A stretch of DNA of 64,000 nucleotides from NCBI GenBank assembly GCA_028023455.1, contig JAQFVV010012400.1:17353490-17417489 (forward strand), given 5' to 3'. Positions 48,647 through 60,200 of this stretch are shown here, in pieces (within the stretch, counting starts at the first letter, position 1; each line of letters opens with the position of its first letter). This DNA comes from Epiperipatus broadwayi (taxonomy: Eukaryota > Onychophora > Udeonychophora > Euonychophora > Peripatidae). The notes under the pieces were generated by a model. That model saw only the letters and a program-made list of their open reading frames with translations, searched no databases and was not told the origin of the DNA. Both the position numbers and the translations under genes were made by a program.

Positions 48647-48897
48647 CTTACAGTATTGAATACAAAAATTGAAAAACAAAGTGAAGAACTTAAAACAAAT
48701 AAAGAGAACATGGTAAACATGTTCATAGAAATGAAAAGCCAAATAGAAGAACAAGATGAAGGACTTAAAAGCCAAAATGAGAGTCAGGTAGAGTAATTAG
48801 GTGAACAAATAATAAACAGGTTGGAAAATCGTTTTATGAAGTTAGAAAGTACATTTGGTTAAATAAGTTTTGAAGTCCACCTGATAGAGGAAATTAA
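48647..48897 (+). pseudogene. Short coiled-coil frame, possible gag-like relic
   Basis: One frame reads TKIEKQSEELKTNKENM, then EMKSQIEEQDEGLKSQNESQ, a stop, then GEQIINRLENRFMKLES. The pattern of charged heptads is a coiled coil. It resembles the composition of the gag-like region at 9.1-10.5 kb and of coiled-coil ORFs of retroelements. It has two internal stops and no diagnostic motif, so its identity is uncertain. Confidence 0.3.
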
Positions 48898-51224
48898 AAA
48901 ATAATAACAATTTTTTTTTGTAATAGCTAAGCAAATAGATGAAGCTAATTGTGAGAAAATTTTAGAACCATCATAGATAGATATATCTAAGTTAGATGAA
49001 ACAGATAAAGCTAATGATAAATCCCAACTGCATTAGTTAAAAATGTTTAGTATATTGAAAATCTAAATAACTTTAACACAGAAGCCTTAGAAGTTGATGC
49101 TTGCATTATAGTTGATTGTGTATCTGTATGAATGCATAATAATGGTAAAAGTGAAAAAATGTCTGATTGGAAAATGATAATTATATTTATCAATAAACTT
49201 GGAACAATAAATTAATTTAACAATGCCTTTCACTCATGGCATTATATTCCCAAGTATTATCACTATCATTGGCATTTCTTTCTCCTTTCAAACATGGCAC
49301 TAGTATTGTAACACTCTTTACCATAAACAATCCATAACATTTTTAAAGCAAAACAACAACAACCACAACTTCTCTTTACATTTTCAATATACTATCTAAT
49401 CTGAATATTCACTTTCTTAATTGCATCATTTGGTTTCTCCTCTAACTCAATGCTGTCTTCTCATTTAGCAAAAAAAATTCATCATGTTTCCATACCAAAA
49501 AAATAATAATTTGCCAATCAAATCTGTAGTTCTTAGCAGATAATCACTATCCTTACAAATAGGCTGGTCATTGACCTGGAACCACCAAATTCATTAGAAG
49601 TCTATATAATGTTCCAAGACCAAACAATGTTTGAATTTTATAAGCTTATCTCCACATTCATTAAGCTGTTTAAATTTATCGTATAATATAGTAGTATTTA
49701 ATCCAAGTCAGTAATGTTGATGGAACAACTTTTGATCACCACTATAATGAAATACATTAAAAAGAAGTTCATTAGACATCAAAACATTGTTTCAAGTTAA
49801 ACTAATAAGTATTTAAAAAAATAGGATACCAGTATAAAGAGATGAGATATTAAAAATGTATGAAGCACTAGTCATGTAAGATATATAACAACGATTTATA
49901 AAGTGATTGATTATATTATTACTCTTACATACTTATTTTAATCCATCATATCCCAAGGAGATTTACTGCCTTCAACACTTAAATAATTTTCATAATCAGT
50001 ATCATAAATTAAGAGAAATAAAACCAATTAAATTACAGAGAATATTAGTCCATAAAAATAATTGTATAGTTAAACGATGAGAAGGTCATGTGACAGTTGA
50101 ATATCCAAAATGCCTAGCTCTTTAATTAACTATTTTGTTTTCTGAGCTATGTATTAGGGTATTAACTAAAAAGCAATCATTATTTGAACTATTAAAAACA
50201 AAGCATCTTATGACTCCCCTAGCATGTGTTTAAAATCTGTATTAACAACCTTAACAGAAGCAGTTCGCAAGATATTTCTCTATTCTGAAGCCACCTTTGT
50301 AAACAAAAGTGATAAATGGACTTCAGTTGCCAATAGAAATCATTTTGAAAATCGCATTGCCATCTAATGTCTTTAATTACGCACACTTATAAAGGTGGCT
50401 TTATGTGCTAAAATTAATATACTTGATTTTTTTCTAAAAAAGATAAATAATATAATTCTATCAAAAATTTATATTAAAGGGTAAAATATAATATATTTTG
50501 AATTCCTGAAATTATATAATAGTTTTGATTGACCTTAAGTCAGCTTTTGACCTGATCTACTGACGTATTTTTTTAATCTTATTTACAACTTCCACTTCTC
50601 CAACATTTTTATGTCATACTTGCTGTTAAAAATATATTTGTCAAATTTATTCTAGAGGAACCTCCATTAATTCCCTGATATTCCTAGTTCACGCTGTAAC
50701 ATAACTATAAAATTTAAAGCTACAATGAAATTAATGATAATTTTTTTATTTCTCACAGAATTTTTAATACTCATTTAGTATTGGTTTCATTATTGATGAT
50801 TAAAATAAGAAAGGATCAATAATATTGACTATAAAATTATTTCTTTGGAAATTTTCAAGCATCAGCATCTTATTTTATACAAATTCTAGTTAATATCTCA
50901 AATGTCAAGATTAACTGCCATTAAACACTACATATTAATTAAAAAAACTAGAAAAAATATTTTTACCTTTCAAGGTGACAAAGTCAAAAATCTTTAATGT
51001 CATATTTACAAGATTGTTGGCTTTTTATAGTTTCTGAATAATTTTGTTCAATTGTAAAATAGATAATGCAAATCAAATTTATATGATTAATTTGTCATTA
51101 CTCAAAAAGTTTAAATTTATTCTATATAAAGCATTTTATTTCTAACTGCTATATCTGTATCATAGGTTCAATTTAATTTAATGATTTGCATATGCCTATA
51201 TATATGTGCATGTGTATAAATTAA
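48898..51224. other. Long AT-rich non-coding stretch, nothing recognised
   Basis: Neither strand shows a transposon motif, tRNA-like box or convincing frame. Confidence 0.5.
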
Positions 51225-52560
51225 CTATTTTCATGGATTGTTATTATAATAAAGAATAGATATAAAGAGATGTCCACATAAATAGAAATAACTATTATCC
51301 ATTGATGTTACCTCAATTAATACTAATTGATAATCCCTGAGGCCAAACCAGTTTTTTCATTAAACCTATAACAGTTCTTTTGTTTGAGTTTTTTTGTTGA
51401 AGTAAAAAAAATCCTCTTTCACCTCAAACTCAAGATCTTATATGAATTTAAACCCAGTAAGCTATTTTTATAGGTGTGAGATGTGAAAGAATAGCATCTT
51501 TTTTGGCATTTTGCAAATAATTTTTTAAGCGTTTCCAGAGAGGTGTATGTGTTGAATTAAATATTTTCATGGATTATTATTATAATAAAGAATAGAAATG
51601 AGATAATATCCATGTAAATAGAAGTAACCATTAACCTTTGATGAACTGTTGTAGGTTTTAATGAAAAAACTGATTTTGTCTTAGGGATTAGCAATTATTA
51701 GTAATTATTAATTTCTTGGTAACATCAAAGATTAAAAGTTATTTCTATTTACTTGGATATTATCTCCTCATTTCTATTCTTTATTATAATAATAATCCAT
51801 GAAAATATTTAATTCAACTCTCTGGAGAAGTTAAAAAAATTATTTGCAGAATGTCAAGCAAGATGCTATTCTTTCAACTTCCCACACTTATAAAATAACT
51901 TTCTGGGTTTAACTCCATATAAGAACTTGGATTTAAAGTAAAAGAGGATACCCCTTTTACTTCAACAAAAAACTCAAACAAAATACCTATTATAGGTTTA
52001 ATGAAAAAACTGTTTTTGACTCACGGATTATCAATTAGTAGAAAGTGATAATAGATAATTTCTTGGTAACATCACATGTTAAAGATAATCTATATCACAT
52101 CGACATTATCTCCTCATTTCTATTTTTTATTATAATAATAATCCATGAAAATATTTAATTCAACATATACAACTCTCTGGAGAAGTTTAAAATATTGTTT
52201 GCAGAATATCAAGAAAGATGATTTTTCACATTCTCACACTTATAAAAATAACTCTTTAGTCTTGCATTGGTGGTCAAGAGGTCAGCGTGACTGCCTTACA
52301 AGCAGTTTCCTGGGTTGTGGGTTCACATCCCGGCCGATGCTATGACACTTGAAAAAAAAAAAACTCTCTATGTTTAAATCCATAGAAGAATTTGGGTTTA
52401 AAGTAAAGGAGGACTCCTTTTACTTCAACAAAAAACTCAAATAAAGGAGTTAATTATAGGTTTAGTGAAAAACTGGTTTGACCTCAGGAATTATCAATTA
52501 ATAAAAATTGATATTTTTAGTAACACCAAAGGTTAAAGATTATTTCCATTTATGATGCTA
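51225..52560. repeat. Fold-back array of an unassigned about 380-bp repeat
   Basis: Reverse-oriented units (about 51225-51640) turn at about 51650 into forward-oriented sequence (about 51655-51764), followed by two forward units in tandem (about 51765-52105 and 52106-52560). Each carries TTATTATAATAATAATCCATG, TTTAATTCAACA, CACACTTATAAAA, TTTTACTTCAACAAAAAACTC and TTTCTTGGTAACATCA in order. The same family forms the fold-back at 23135-23690. There is no coding frame and no polymerase III boxes. A SINE has inserted in the last unit. Confidence 0.7.
52258..52361 (+). mobile_element. tRNA-derived SINE, copy 4, with target duplication
   Basis: It has A box TGGTCAAGAGG (52271-52281), B box GGGTTCACATCCC (52319-52331), the tail GGCCGATGCTATGACACTT and a short poly(A). 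It interrupts the last fold-back unit. AACTCTTT (52250-52257) and AACTCTCT (52362-52369) flank it as a slightly diverged 8-bp target duplication, and the neighbouring units show the empty-site sequence. Confidence 0.85.
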
Positions 52561-52899
52561 ATTCATCAAAAGTATACTTTTGTTTCTTTAAGTTAATTTT
52601 ATTCTCTATTTTCTGTTATAGTATTTTTATACTATATACAGGGCTGGCCTGAGTTTTTTGCTGCTCCAAACAAACATCTTGTTGCTGCCCATAATTTAGT
52701 ACTCATATTAGATTATTAAAATTTGAAATTTTCTATCTAACAAATGATCACTATTGGAAATGAAAATAAAATAAAGTGGATTTCAACATTTTTTATTTAA
52801 GAAAAAATATAGTATATATTATTTAAGAATAAAGTACAAATATATATATTTAAAAACTAAAAGAGTAAAATAAAGATTTTAACCACATTTCCTAGCTTT

Positions 52900-53550
52900 C
52901 TATGATGCAAAATCTCCCAGCAGTTGTTCAAAATGAAAAGTTTTACTTATTTGATTATTTATTGAAATTGTAACTAGTCCTGCCAACTGATTTTGAGAAA
53001 TTGTGCATCTCAAATAATTTTTTTTTTTTTTTTTCAATTTGGAGAAACTTCTCTCTCCTGTTATTACTGACATAAGTATCATTAAAAGAATTCTCAGGGT
53101 TACAGCAACATTGGCCAATAAATTATTTTTTAGAATAAATTCCAGTATTTCTATTGGTGGAGTGCTTGGTATGAGAATGTTTGATAAAGCCAACAATTCA
53201 TTGTAGAATTTAATACTATCAACATTTGTATTATCAACCAAAGCTAAATACAAATCTTAGCAGTGTTGGAAAATCAATTGTTTCATAAAGCTTTGGTTTC
53301 AATTCCCAATGTCATATAAAATTCGAATTTATCAATATGTTCATTTAATTGATAAAATCTTTCTTTTAGTGATTTGTGAACAATGTCCAATGCATGAAAG
53401 AAACATTCTATTTGGGATTTCTCCTTTGGATTAATAATAACATTATCTTCTGAGAAATCAGATTCATAACGAAACTGCTTTTTAATTTTCTTAGCCTGAT
53501 ATTTTGATGACCCTGAAATTTTGGCTTTATATTTAAATTTTCTGCAAGAA
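52900..53550 (-). pseudogene. hAT transposase C-terminal fragment (ZMYM1-like lineage)
   Basis: The last 117 codons (52900-53253) contain the dimerisation motif GERSFSKLK, then NYLRCTISQNQLAGLVTIS, diagnostic of hAT transposases related to zinc-finger MYM-type protein 1. Upstream on the minus strand are QIECFFHALDIVHKSLKERF and YQLNEHIDKFEFY, in the order expected. A frameshift and a stop (near 53255-53290) separate the two parts, and a T run at 53021-53036 expands the Lys stretch within the motif. The N-terminal zinc finger and first catalytic residues are absent. The protein is non-functional. Confidence 0.8.
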
Positions 53551-53774
53551 TACTTGTTATTGTTGTTTATTTCCTAAAATAAGTTGAAATGTAATGTAGA
53601 AATATCTATCTGGTGAATTTATGAGTTGATCTATTATGACTCATAACAATATATTCATAATTTATAAGTTTGTTTTTGACAGACAAAAAATACATTGCAC
53701 AGCACTTACTTAACCAAGATAATATATTATTATGATTTAAAAATAAACAATGTTTTAAATATCGACATCTATAT

Positions 53775-55618
53775 TGAACTGGATACTTTATCCGATTCAA
53801 GGGTTCTAGCATGTAAATTGGAAAAAAAAAAAAACCAAGTTTTATATGTGCACTAACACACATACTTATTTATTTTGAAATCTTATATTTTTAATTCTAA
53901 GTTGATTTTAATATAAAATATTTTTTTTTGATGCTTGTTTTCTTTTAAAATAATTAAAAGCAAACAAAGTTTAATTAGTGCTCTTATATGTATTTTATTT
54001 AAACTAAATAATAATCATTTTTGTAAGATAAAGCCCTGTAAGATATTGTTTTTCTAATTAAGATTGAGCGGGAGATAGAGATTTACCTTGGTTGAAAGTT
54101 GCAAAAAAAGATTGCGCGGGAGATAACAAAGGACATAAATAGCTGGGTAATTTATTTTTTTTGATTAGAGAGGAGGATTCAAAGAGACTATTCTGTTCAT
54201 TCAGTTTTTATTGCTCAGCTTATTCAGCTTCTTCTTATTGAGGATCGATCCAGATTTTAGCTGTTATTGAACTGTTGCATTGTGAAAGTGACTAAATTTT
54301 TTTTTTGATATTGGTGCCACGGGAATCACCAAGTTGAATTTCCGTTGACCGACAATAACTCTATTTGCCGCGATAATAGCAGTCATTCAGACGCCATGCC
54401 TGTAATATACGCCACGAAGAATCTCCACAACATGATGGGCTGAGCCTTTCCAAAGATGAACCTCCGGAGCTCCAAATTGTGACTTCAATCATGACCTAAC
54501 TGTCAAGTCCAGAGTGGATCCCGATAATGCCTCCAGACTTCTGAACCTGTAGTAAATGACATCCGTTGTAGAGGACTCTATAAACCGAACTTTGTGTGAA
54601 CAACAGAAATTAATATTATCTCGAGGTAACTTACCTTTCCATATCAAAATCAGGGCTAAATCTCTAATTAAGTCTCTCGCAAATCTCAGCTTAATCTTAA
54701 AAAGAAATTATATTTATGATGTGTAATTTATCAATTTAAATATTAATGTATTTTTGTTTATTTTACATTATAATCTTAGTAGCAAGATTTTCAATCTTAA
54801 AATGTTGCTTGTTCGAGAGTGTAGGGCGAGTGATATTTTATATGCTTAATAATTTCTCAGTTTTATGATTAACCCTTGTTAAATGCTCAGACCGACCTTA
54901 GTAGTTTTCTTTTATTTTTGTTTGTTTGTTTGCTTCGGCGTTAAACTAAATCAAACTTGGCTTTGGCTAGCGATCTCTAGGATATATGATTTATTTATTT
55001 TTTTGGTAGAGATTTATTTGCTATAATTCAGATTACGTAGTTCATGTTTCTTTCTTGTGTGAGACTAACCTTGGCTCATTTCAATGTACTTGTCCATGAG
55101 CGTTTTGCAGAATTATGACATTCTTGGTTCCAACATTTCTTTTCTGGACTAAGAAAAGCTCGTCTGCGCTGTCCCGTTATTCTCCACAAACATCCATCTT
55201 GCTAAGTCTCTATAGGGAAAAGGGAATTGGTTGGGCGAACCGCTAGCAAGAAGATATAAGCCATTATTGTGTTATAGATAAGAAATGAACTTGTCTGCCT
55301 GGGTATTTAACGTAGTTCTGCTCACATACACTCAATGTTAAGATCTGCTAAGTAAATATAGATCAAGTTTCATGTTTATTTTGTTATTATGTTTAATAAA
55401 TTTAAAAAGTTCTTATAAGTATTTTGGCTGACATTTGTCTCAGTGTTTTCTCAATTGTCTGAACCACATTCATTAGCTTTTGCTCTCCCTGGGTTTAGTC
55501 CGGCGCATTCGATTCGCATATCCTGTAACCCCTTAAAAATAAATGTCTAGTTCCAAATTTCGGACTAGTGGCGCCCTGGCGGTCAGTTTATGCGAGTCTA
55601 AAGCTTTTGTCCGGTATA
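53775..55618 (+). repeat. 5' LTR of the Gypsy element
   Basis: It starts TGAACTGGATACTTTATCCG and ends near CTTTTGTCCGGTATA. At 1.84 kb it is long for a Gypsy LTR. The stretch GATAAATAGCTGGGTAA-like near 54135-54150 could include promoter elements, but I cannot fix a TATA box or start site from sequence alone. Confidence 0.9.
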
Positions 55619-55653
55619 TAGGATAGTAATTTTTAGCGCAACCAACGTGGGCC
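55567..55653 (+). promoter_or_regulatory. Candidate primer-binding site region (two alternatives)
   Basis: AGCGCAACCAACGTGGGCC (from 55635), just downstream of the LTR, resembles the tRNA-Lys-type site TGGCGCCCAACGTGGGGC with changes, but begins about 16 bases after the apparent LTR end. TGGCGCCCTGGCGG at 55568-55581 starts with the classical TGGCGCC but is inside the repeated LTR sequence. Which one primes reverse transcription cannot be decided here. Confidence 0.4.
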
Positions 55654-56251
55654 TTCGATTTTAAATCCCACATGAGATTTTGTTCGGACAATTGAGGAAT
55701 ATTTCAGTGTTGGAGGCAAGATTCAGTAGGTAGGGATCAGTTTGTGCTAAATGGTAGAAAGCAGTTTGGAGTAGGGGGTTCATCTTTTCAATATGAATAA
55801 TTAATATATATAGTTAATTAAACAGCGTTCTTTAGAGTTATTACTGAACGGACGGGTCAGACAAAAAGATATTAAGAAGTTATATATTTATTTTGTTTCT
55901 TTGTTTATTAAAAAAAAAAAAGTTATTAGTTCTACGTTCGTAAAATAATAATAAAGAAAACAAAAAACAAAGAGTTTCGGTTCGCGTTTTAGAAATAACA
56001 AAATATAAAAGATTTTTTTTTAAAGTTAAAAATTAGCTGTTACGTTCATAAAAAAAAAAAAAAAGCAAGCAAAGAGTTTAGGTTCGCGTTTAAAGAAAAA
56101 AGTAAACAGTTTAACTTTTGTGCTTTAAATATATATATAATAAATAGCAGTTGAAGATTAAAAAAATAAATAAATTTCATAAATAGACAGAAGTTGCATT
56201 GGGAATTTAAATAAAGTTAGAGAAGAGGCTGAAGATAGACTAGCTAGCATC
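55654..56251 (+). other. Gypsy 5' leader
   Basis: About 600 bases of A-rich untranslated sequence lie between the primer-binding region and the Gag-Pol ATG. GTTTCGGTTCGCGTTT near 55974 and TTTAGGTTCGCGTTTA near 56077 form a short direct repeat inside it. The sequence before the ATG is CTAGCATC. It may hold packaging signals, which I cannot identify. Confidence 0.6.
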
Positions 56252-59200
56252 ATGGCCGAAATAGATTGGCAAATAAAATCTTTTATGGCTGATATTTGGG
56301 AAAGCCCATTAGAGCATTTGGAGAGCCTGCAAGAGATGTTTCGATGTCATAATTGGCAGGAGACTGAACAAGTGGCAATTGCATGCCACTATTTACAAGG
56401 AATGGCTGAGAATTGGTGGCATATCTTAAAGATCAAGCCACAGACTTTTTGGGATTACAGATGCAAATTATTGCACACTTTTTGGAGTGAAGAAAAGCAG
56501 TATCATATCTTCATTAATATATCACAAGAAAGATATATTAGGGGTAATGGAGAAACTTACACCCAGTTTTTCTGCAAACAAGCAGCAAGGCTGAAGTCAT
56601 TGATAGCTTTCTCATTGACTGAGAGGCTGATATGCCGAATAGTATTGGGCAATATGCCAAGGGATATACAGCAGATCATGTTGTGCAGTAGCAACATTCA
56701 CTTGGAAGAAATGATTAAACTGCTAAATGAAATTGAACATAATCAGGCCCAAGAAGAAGTGGAGAAAAGAACAATGCAGGGCGATCAGATAATTTCGATA
56801 GAAAAAGGTCAAAAGAGTCAATTATCAGCTCCAATTAAAAAAAGTAAAGAAAGCCATAGGACTGTAGCTAATGTGATGGTGGATCAAGAAGAACCAGCAT
56901 GGAATGGAGCTATGCAGACTTGCCCAATTGTCAGTATAAAGACTGGAGACATCATTACAGAAGCATTGGTTGATTCAGGAAGTCAAATGTCATTGCTCTC
57001 TAGTAAGTTTTATGTGAAAATAAAGAAAGACCAGACACATTTGTATACACTGCCAATAAAAAGAATGCAGGTGACACTGGCCAATGGCAAGAAGGCAAAT
57101 ATTGAAACCAAACAGGTGTGGTTACATTTGCATCTGGGTAACATAGAGTTAGACCATGTCTTTTTGATAATGCCTGGTCTCATACAAGATGTTATAATTG
57201 GGACTGATTTTTTGTACAGGCATAAATGTGTTTTGGATTATGACAAATGTTTATTTCTTTGCCAAGAAGTTTTGATGCCATTTGAAGGGTTAAAGAGTTA
57301 TAAGCCACTTCAGGTACAGTGTGTTCAGCAAGTGAGGGATACCGTGGAAATGCAAAATAAAGTGTCTCAATCCATGTTAAAAGGAATGGAAGAACAACAC
57401 CCTCTAATGGAACTGTTGAGGGAGTTCTATTCAGTTTTTTCGAATAGGCCTAAGATCATTGAGGGGTATGTGCATCGCATTCAAGTTAAGGATGAAAGCC
57501 ATTTCCAGAGTCGTTCATATCCCATTCCGTTTCAATATAAGGCTGAAGTAGATCTTCAAATACAGCAAATGATTGAATGGGGAGTTATTGAAAAGCACAC
57601 ATCTCCATATGTTAACCCATTAGTAGTGGTAAAGAAAAAAGATGGATCTGTCAGAATATGTTTGGATGCCCGGTGGTTAAATGCCATTACCGTTCCTGAA
57701 AGAAACATTCCACCTACAATAACAGAACTTCTCTCAAAATTTCAAGGGAAAACCATTTTTTCTACATTGGACTTGACATCCAGTTATTGGCAGATCCCTC
57801 TACATCCATTTGACCGCAAATATACTGCCTTCCGCTATGAAGGGCATACGTATGCGTTTAAGCATATGCCTTTTGGATTAATCAATAGTGGTTCAGGACT
57901 TCTAAAGTGTTTGGATCAAGTGTTATCAGACAAAATCAAGAGTCTGATTGTGATATATATGGATGACATAGTCATCGCATCTAAAAATATGGAAGAACAT
58001 ATGGAACACTTGAAAATGTTCTTAATGGAGTGTTACCAGAAAAACATTACCATCAATTTACAAAAAAGTTGCCTGGTCCAGGAGGAGGTTACATTTTTAG
58101 GCTTTTTAATTGGGAAAGAGGGTATTAAACCTCATCCCGAGAAACTAACAGTGATACAACATTTTCCCACACCCACTAATAGGCGTCAGGTACGGTCTTT
58201 TCTGGGATTATGCAATTTTTATCATAAATTCTATGAAAATTTTGCATTAGATGCTGCAAATTTGGTTCAGTTATTGACAAAAGACCAAAAATGGATATGG
58301 GAGTACAAACAGGAGCAGGAATTTCAACACATTAAAAACAAGTTCTTGGAACAGGTGGTTCTAGCCTACCCTGACTTTTCACAAACTTTTTATGTTCAGA
58401 CCGACAGCAGTGGGCAAGGGCTTGGAGTCGTGTTATTTCAAATTGACAAACAAAAACGTCACAGAGTGTTGTATTTTTGTAGCCGCAAGCTAAAAGGGGT
58501 GGAAAATAATTACACGACGACAGAAAAGGAAGCTTTGGCCATTGTTTGGGCTTTCAGTAAATTCAAACAATTCCTGCTTGGGTCAGAGATTGTTGTAATT
58601 ACGGATCATAAGAGCTTGGAATTTCTTAATAGCAGTTATTTATCGAATGATCGATTGATACGTTGGAGTCTTACGCTACAGAAATTCCAATATAAAGTTC
58701 TATATTGTAAAGGAAAGGAAAATATTGTGGCGGATATTTTGAGTCGCCATCCCATAGATCTGACCCCACATCATCTTGAGCCCAACAATCTAAGTATTGC
58801 AGCATTCACATTGACCATAGATGAGTCCATAGAGCAACAATTACTAAGGCTATCTGAAATACAGGAGACCAGCCCAGAGTATGCACAAATCATGACATAT
58901 AAGAAAGGAATAGGAACTTCAGACCCCAGTGACACAGCAACATTGGAAAAATACGAAGCCTATAGAATAAAAGATGGTGTATTGCAATACAGAGTTGCCA
59001 CAGAAGAAGACTCATGGCGAATTCTTATACCCCAAACACTCAGGAACAAACTTATAGAGTATATACATTGCCTTTATGGACACTATGGACCACGTAAAGT
59101 AGAACATGTGCTCAGGGAAGTATTTTACTGGCCAAGTTTATATTCAAATGTTGTATCAGTTTTGGGAAAATGTCATGTGTGTTCACAAACTAAATATGTA

Positions 59201-60043
59201 AATAAGAGATTTACTGGGATCTTGCAGCCTATTTTAGCACACAACCCTAATGAAATGTTGGCCATAGATTTTTATGGGCCTTTACCTGCCTATAAACGAT
59301 ACCGATATTTAATCGTAATGTACGACATATTTTCTAAGTATGTAACTGCATATCCATTAAGAAAGGCGGATACACAAAGTACTATCCGGATCTTACAGGA
59401 GCATCAGTTTCCTAAGATTGGTAGGCCCCAGATGATACTTACAGATCATGGGACACCCTTTAAATCTCACCACTGGAAAAAGTGGATTCAGCAACAGGGC
59501 ATTCAGCATGTATTAACATCTATTCGTAATCCTCAATCGAATCCCTGTGAGAGAGTCATGAGGGAGTTAAACCGTTTATTTCGGCTTTATGTCAGCAAAA
59601 ATCACCGTGGATGGGTGAATCAGACAGGAAACATCACTAACTACATAAATTGGACACAGAATGAATCTACAGGGTTTGCCCCCATCAGATTACATTTTGG
59701 ACAGAATTATCCAATGCTGATAAAGGCTCCCTTGCCTGTAGATTGGGACAAAATTGATAAAGAAATGGATAAAAGAAAGGCTCGAATAAAGTTGAAACAT
59801 ATGGCTGAAGTACGCATAAAGCGGGGAAATCCACGACCATGTAGATTCGAGGTAGGGGACTTGGTTTTTGTACGAAAACCTCATGTCAGCAATCCAACCC
59901 AGCATCAATATAAGAAATTTTTCCCAGTATATGAGGGACCCTTCACTATACAAAAGAAAAGTGGTCCGAATGCCTTTGTATTGGAAGATGAGCGTGGGGT
60001 TTATGGATCTTATAATGCACGAAGCCTTAGGCCAGCCACCTAA
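56252..60043 (+). CDS. Gypsy Gag-Pol polyprotein, 1263 aa, open
   Basis: A single uninterrupted frame encodes the structural protein and all enzymes for reverse transcription and integration. Residues 1-170 are a retrotransposon Gag domain (NWQETEQVAIACHYLQGMA, WDYRCKLLHTFW). No CCHC zinc knuckle follows, which is unusual. The aspartic protease has ALVDSGSQMSLL (Asp241) and VIIGTDFL (314-321). RT shows STLDLTSSYWQIP (Asp507), MPFGL (539-543) and YMDD (569-572). RNase H has TDSSGQGLG (Asp718), TTEKEALAIVWA (Glu759) and ITDHKSLEF (Asp785). Integrase has the HHCC finger (His939, His944, CHVC 974-977), catalytic Asp1006, Asp1065 (TDHGTPF) and Glu1100, then a GPY/F-like module (VGDLVFV, YEGPF). 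No chromodomain is obvious. All catalytic residues are present, so it may be functional. The ATG at 56252 is the first in frame and precedes the Gag domain directly. Confidence 0.93.
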   Translation: MAEIDWQIKSFMADIWESPLEHLESLQEMFRCHNWQETEQVAIACHYLQGMAENWWHILKIKPQTFWDYRCKLLHTFWSEEKQYHIFINISQERYIRGNGETYTQFFCKQAARLKSLIAFSLTERLICRIVLGNMPRDIQQIMLCSSNIHLEEMIKLLNEIEHNQAQEEVEKRTMQGDQIISIEKGQKSQLSAPIKKSKESHRTVANVMVDQEEPAWNGAMQTCPIVSIKTGDIITEALVDSGSQMSLLSSKFYVKIKKDQTHLYTLPIKRMQVTLANGKKANIETKQVWLHLHLGNIELDHVFLIMPGLIQDVIIGTDFLYRHKCVLDYDKCLFLCQEVLMPFEGLKSYKPLQVQCVQQVRDTVEMQNKVSQSMLKGMEEQHPLMELLREFYSVFSNRPKIIEGYVHRIQVKDESHFQSRSYPIPFQYKAEVDLQIQQMIEWGVIEKHTSPYVNPLVVVKKKDGSVRICLDARWLNAITVPERNIPPTITELLSKFQGKTIFSTLDLTSSYWQIPLHPFDRKYTAFRYEGHTYAFKHMPFGLINSGSGLLKCLDQVLSDKIKSLIVIYMDDIVIASKNMEEHMEHLKMFLMECYQKNITINLQKSCLVQEEVTFLGFLIGKEGIKPHPEKLTVIQHFPTPTNRRQVRSFLGLCNFYHKFYENFALDAANLVQLLTKDQKWIWEYKQEQEFQHIKNKFLEQVVLAYPDFSQTFYVQTDSSGQGLGVVLFQIDKQKRHRVLYFCSRKLKGVENNYTTTEKEALAIVWAFSKFKQFLLGSEIVVITDHKSLEFLNSSYLSNDRLIRWSLTLQKFQYKVLYCKGKENIVADILSRHPIDLTPHHLEPNNLSIAAFTLTIDESIEQQLLRLSEIQETSPEYAQIMTYKKGIGTSDPSDTATLEKYEAYRIKDGVLQYRVATEEDSWRILIPQTLRNKLIEYIHCLYGHYGPRKVEHVLREVFYWPSLYSNVVSVLGKCHVCSQTKYVNKRFTGILQPILAHNPNEMLAIDFYGPLPAYKRYRYLIVMYDIFSKYVTAYPLRKADTQSTIRILQEHQFPKIGRPQMILTDHGTPFKSHHWKKWIQQQGIQHVLTSIRNPQSNPCERVMRELNRLFRLYVSKNHRGWVNQTGNITNYINWTQNESTGFAPIRLHFGQNYPMLIKAPLPVDWDKIDKEMDKRKARIKLKHMAEVRIKRGNPRPCRFEVGDLVFVRKPHVSNPTQHQYKKFFPVYEGPFTIQKKSGPNAFVLEDERGVYGSYNARSLRPAT

Positions 60044-60090
60044 AAGATAGGAGGTACACTTAAGGAATTGATCTCAGGGCAAATGTTCAG

Positions 60091-60200
60091 CCAGGGGGAG
60101 GGGATTTAAAAGTTTTAAATGTTGGGGTTTAAAGTTTGAAAAAAAAAAAAAATAGCAAATAGATGCTTTTATTTTTTTTTTGTTGGCATGAAGGGGCAGT
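60091..60200 (+). promoter_or_regulatory. Gypsy 3' non-coding region with polypurine tract
   Basis: The purine-rich run GAAGGGGCAG immediately precedes the 3' LTR (60190-60199) and is the likely plus-strand primer. A second run, CAGGGGGAGGGGA, lies about 100 bases earlier (60093-60105) and could act as an additional tract. Confidence 0.6.
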
